DNA from: Flavobacterium aquicola
GTDB taxonomy: Bacteria; Bacteroidota; Bacteroidia; Flavobacteriales; Flavobacteriaceae
DNA length: 64,000 nt
Assembly: GCF_003385115.1 (NCBI RefSeq)
Contig: NZ_QUNI01000008.1
Span: 62,001 to 126,000 of the forward strand
Direction of reading: 5' to 3'
Every line of letters starts with the position of its first letter. The stretch's first letter is position 1. Position numbers and translations under genes: made by a program. Of the stretch, positions 61,386 to 64,000 are shown piece by piece. Below the pieces are notes generated by a model. That model did not search any database. It saw nothing but the letters and a program-made list of their open reading frames with translations, and was not told where the DNA came from.

Positions 61386-62279
61386 TTAAATATCACATAT
61401 TTCAATAGCCTTTTTCAATGAGGCGATTTTATCTTTTTGTTTTGGAATAAATTCCTGCCCAACAAATCCAGTAAAACCGGTATCTGCGATGGCTTTCATT
61501 ATTGCTCTGTAATTGAGTTCCTGAGTTTCATCAATTTCGTTTCGGCCTGGAACTCCCGCAGTATGATAATGAGCAAAGTGCTGATGATTTTCCTGTATGG
61601 TACGAATCACATCACCTTCGTCTATCTGCATGTGGTAAATATCGTAAAGAAGTTTGAAATTTTCAGAATTAATCCTTTTTACCAGTTCAACTCCCCAATA
61701 GGTTTTGTCACATTGATAATCTTTATGATTAATTTTACTGTTTAATAACTCCATTACTAAGGTTACTTTGTGCTTTTCAGCAATTGGAATCAGTTTTTTT
61801 AAACCAAGCACACAATTGTTCCAGCCTTCTTCATCCGTTTTTCCTCTGCGGTTTCCGCTAAAACAGATCAGGTTTTTATAACCAGCTTCTGCCACCAGCG
61901 GAATCATTTCTGTATAGTTTTTAATTAACTGTTCATGAAATTGTAAATCATTGAAACCATCTACTAAATTCAATTCGGCACCATTGCACATGGTGGAAAC
62001 CAAATTGTGTTTTTTTAATATTGGCCAATCTTTAGGACCAACCAAATCAATTCCTGTAACTCCTATTTTTTTAGCTTCAGCACAAAGTGTTTCTATATCA
62101 AAATCATTATAACACCAGCGGGCCACCGAATGATTAATTCTTCCTTTCAACATATTGGATTCTAATTTTAATTCCTCCTTAGGAAGAGCAAAAGCAGATA
62201 AACCTGTTGGAATACCTAACGATACAGTTCCCGCAAGAATTCCTTTTATAGCTGTCCTTCTGTCAAAATTATCACTCAT
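61386..62279 (-). CDS. Hydroxypyruvate isomerase-like TIM barrel, exported
   Basis: A 297-residue protein with a twin-arginine-like start (NFDRRTAIKGILAG) after the ATG at 62279; a longer frame to 62345 would overlap the transporter gene and is not used. The barrel has NHSVARWCYNDFDIETLCAEAKK, LVMELLNSKINH, LLYDIYHMQIDEGD and FAHYHTAGVPGRNEIDETQ, with metal ligands typical of hydroxypyruvate isomerase and related epimerases. It is third in the operon. Its substrate is probably a sugar or keto-sugar. Confidence 0.85.
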   Translation of the reverse strand: MSDNFDRRTAIKGILAGTVSLGIPTGLSAFALPKEELKLESNMLKGRINHSVARWCYNDFDIETLCAEAKKIGVTGIDLVGPKDWPILKKHNLVSTMCNGAELNLVDGFNDLQFHEQLIKNYTEMIPLVAEAGYKNLICFSGNRRGKTDEEGWNNCVLGLKKLIPIAEKHKVTLVMELLNSKINHKDYQCDKTYWGVELVKRINSENFKLLYDIYHMQIDEGDVIRTIQENHQHFAHYHTAGVPGRNEIDETQELNYRAIMKAIADTGFTGFVGQEFIPKQKDKIASLKKAIEICDI

Positions 62280-62298
62280 CTTTTCCGTGTTTAAATCC

Positions 62299-63528
62299 TT
62301 AAATTTCGTTTTGAGCTTTGTCTTTATCCTGAAACAAAAGAGCAAAAATCAAAAATACTGCAAAAGCAATTCCTGCAGGAATTATCCAAACCATCTGCCA
62401 GTTTGTTGCTCCTTCAACAGTTTTAAAATTATCAGTAATCCAGCCTGCGACAGCAAAACCAATTAACATTCCGATGCCATAAGTTGCAAGAGTGATAAGT
62501 CCCTGAGCCGCACTTTTATATTTGTCTCCCGCTTTTGAATTCGTATATATCTGGCCTGAAACAAAAAAGAAATCATAGCAGATTCCATGAAGAGCAATTC
62601 CCAGAATGAGCATGAAACTCAAATCATCACCATTACCGTAAGCAAATAAAACGTAACGGATTGCCCAAGCAAGCATTCCTACCAAAATTGTTTTCTTAAA
62701 TCCAAAACGGGCAAAAAATACAGGAATTAACAATAAGAATAATGCTTCGGATATTTGGCCGATTGCCATTTTGCCAGTTGGATTTTCTATACCAGCAGCT
62801 GTCAAAAATGGGTGGGCATTTTGATAATAAAAGGCCAAAGGAATACAGATCAAGATTGATGAAATAAAAAATATAAAGAAATTTTTGTCTTTTAAAAGCT
62901 TTAGAGCATCAAGTCCAATAATATCGCTGATCTTAATTTTTTCAGTACTAACTTTTGGCGGTGTTTTTGGCAGTGTAAAACTAAATAAGCCTAAAATAAA
63001 AGCTGCAATACCTGCCAAAAGAAAAGTATTTTTAAGCAATCCGCTGGAAACAGCTTCGACAGAATCCCAATGAAACAGAAAACTAATCGATAAACCTGCT
63101 AAAATCCAGCCGATAGTACCCCAGACTCTGATATTTGCAAATTCTTTTTCAGCATCTTTCATCTGATTGAATGCAACTGAATTTACCAAGGCCAATGTTG
63201 GCATATACAAGATCATGTAACTCAAAACGTAAGCATAAAACAGCCCTACATCTGATGACTGATACATTTGATACATTAAAAATGCGCCTGCCAAATGTAA
63301 AAGCCCTAAAATTTTCTCCGCATTAAAATAACGATCTGCAATCAAACCAATAATAAATGGGGCAATGATAGCTCCCCAGGATTGGGTAGAAAAAACTGCA
63401 GCTGTTTCTGAGCCGGTAGCTTTTAAATTGTTTCCTAGAAAAGTTCCGAGGGTAACAAACCATGCTCCCCAAATAAAAAATTCCAGAAACATCATTACAG
63501 ATAATTTAATTCGGATAGTTGTATTCAT
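62299..63528 (-). CDS. MFS sugar/nucleoside symporter-like transporter
   Basis: A 409-residue inner membrane protein with about twelve hydrophobic segments and the MFS cue FIIGLIADRYFNAEKILG after TM2. The opening FLEFFIWGAWFVTLGTFLG and ISEALFLLLIPVFFARFG resemble the nucleoside:H+ symporter group, which in Bacteroidota often accompanies sugar catabolic genes. Here it lies between the DUF1080 gene and two TIM-barrel genes, so uptake of a sugar or keto-sugar is more likely than of a nucleoside. Confidence 0.85.
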   Translation of the reverse strand: MNTTIRIKLSVMMFLEFFIWGAWFVTLGTFLGNNLKATGSETAAVFSTQSWGAIIAPFIIGLIADRYFNAEKILGLLHLAGAFLMYQMYQSSDVGLFYAYVLSYMILYMPTLALVNSVAFNQMKDAEKEFANIRVWGTIGWILAGLSISFLFHWDSVEAVSSGLLKNTFLLAGIAAFILGLFSFTLPKTPPKVSTEKIKISDIIGLDALKLLKDKNFFIFFISSILICIPLAFYYQNAHPFLTAAGIENPTGKMAIGQISEALFLLLIPVFFARFGFKKTILVGMLAWAIRYVLFAYGNGDDLSFMLILGIALHGICYDFFFVSGQIYTNSKAGDKYKSAAQGLITLATYGIGMLIGFAVAGWITDNFKTVEGATNWQMVWIIPAGIAFAVFLIFALLFQDKDKAQNEI

Positions 63529-63567
63529 ACAAAAAAAGTTGGTTTTGGTTAGTTAATTATAAATTTA

Positions 63568-64000
63568 TTATTTACAGCCGGTTGTAGTTTCCATTGTATT
63601 CCATTCTTTAATCACAATATTGCGATACCATACGTTATTACCGTGGTCCTGTAAAGCAATTTTCCCTTTTTTGAAAGTTCCAAAACCTGGCCAGCCAGCA
63701 AATTTGCTTCCTGCAACCAATGCTTTAAAATTATCATCCCAAAGTACTGTTTCAACAACAAGAACTCCGTTTAAAACTAAGGTAAGCTTACCATTTTTAG
63801 AAACAACTTCGGCAGTATTCCATTCTCCAACAGGTTTAACCGGTTCTGATTTACTTTGAATTAAATCATACAAATCACCAGCGCGGTGTTTGGTAATTTT
63901 TCCATCAGGATGGCCATCATTGTCCAAAACCTGCATTTCCAAACCAGTTTCATAAGTGTTTTTATATTTTTGAGGATTGTCATTTACATAAAAAATGATA
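63568..64000 (-). CDS. DUF1080 (3-keto-disaccharide hydrolase) protein, C-terminal part
   Basis: The frame is open from the right edge to the stop at 63568, so about 144 C-terminal residues are seen and the start is outside the window. TYETGLEMQVLDNDGHPDG, GDLYDLIQSKSEPVKPVGEW, VVSKNGKLTLVLNGV, FAGWPGFGTFKKGKIALQDHG and VWYRNIVIKEW are typical of the DUF1080 concanavalin-like fold. Characterised members cleave 3-keto-glycosides. It is the first visible gene of the operon with the MFS transporter and two TIM barrels. Confidence 0.88.
   Translation of the reverse strand, partial: IIFYVNDNPQKYKNTYETGLEMQVLDNDGHPDGKITKHRAGDLYDLIQSKSEPVKPVGEWNTAEVVSKNGKLTLVLNGVLVVETVLWDDNFKALVAGSKFAGWPGFGTFKKGKIALQDHGNNVWYRNIVIKEWNTMETTTGCK

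Noticed and set aside
1..64000. tRNA, rRNA, prophage or integrative element in the window
   Set aside because: No tRNA or rRNA-like sequence, integrase, att-like direct repeats or phage structural genes were recognised on either strand; small or divergent tRNAs cannot be fully excluded without a dedicated search.

Overview
The window looks like chromosomal DNA from a flavobacterium (Bacteroidota, probably Flavobacterium or a close relative). Supporting signs are low GC, Bacteroidota -7 promoter boxes (TAnnTTTG) upstream of several genes, a type IX secretion C-terminal sorting domain, an EttA-type ABC-F protein, a fused branched-chain E1 dehydrogenase, an Smr-less MutS2, and structured intergenic RNAs of the kind common in this group. 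Most of the window is ordinary housekeeping and accessory metabolism; no rRNA, tRNA, prophage or CRISPR array was seen.

Layout. 1-4669 (minus): a tripartite RND efflux operon (membrane fusion protein, HAE1-type pump, start of a TolC protein). 4915-7023: recG. 7212-10730 (plus): a TIKI/ChaN-like secreted protein, a DUF1697 protein and a NodU-type carbamoyltransferase. 10733-12708 (minus): an Asp/Asn-hydroxylase-like dioxygenase, an HEAGH-motif protein and a DUF71/Dph6 ATP pyrophosphatase. 12748-13660: a REP-associated tyrosine transposase (RAYT) with REP-like palindromes beside and inside its own coding sequence, overlapping by 4 nt an M1 aminopeptidase. 15798-24141: mixed genes including a TauE permease, UvrD-type helicase, threonylcarbamoyl-adenylate synthase, OmpA lipoprotein and a glycosyltransferase. 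24263-33039: holA, pullulanase, a small membrane protein, a PhoX-like protein, a diheme peroxidase and ettA. 33520-44025: DCC-family protein, T9SS-exported repeat protein, mutS2, ung, a transglutaminase-like membrane protein, a reductase, nucleoside phosphorylase, SUI1/YciH and an Fe(II)/2OG oxygenase. 44196-49951: fused E1 dehydrogenase, AspT-type transporter and pckA. 50106-58001: a complete histidine operon hisG-D-C-B-H-A-F-IE with a promoter, a His-codon leader peptide, an attenuator and an end terminator. 58049-64000: a secreted protein, a second M1 peptidase and a sugar (probably 3-keto-glycoside) catabolic operon cut by the window edge.

Most notable observations: (1) the RAYT gene carries two 40-nt REP units, exact inverse complements of each other, translated in frame, with a diverged third unit upstream; (2) two intergenic RNA elements (18291-18412 and 38717-38838) have three helices supported by compensatory changes, and a possible third lies at 33111-33230; (3) the his leader encodes a 19-residue peptide with five His codons, and a heptamer just after them duplicates the terminator 3' arm, giving an explicit antiterminator; (4) many spacers, including most of those inside the his operon, are filled by locus-specific inverted repeats built from short recurring words, sometimes running into coding ends.
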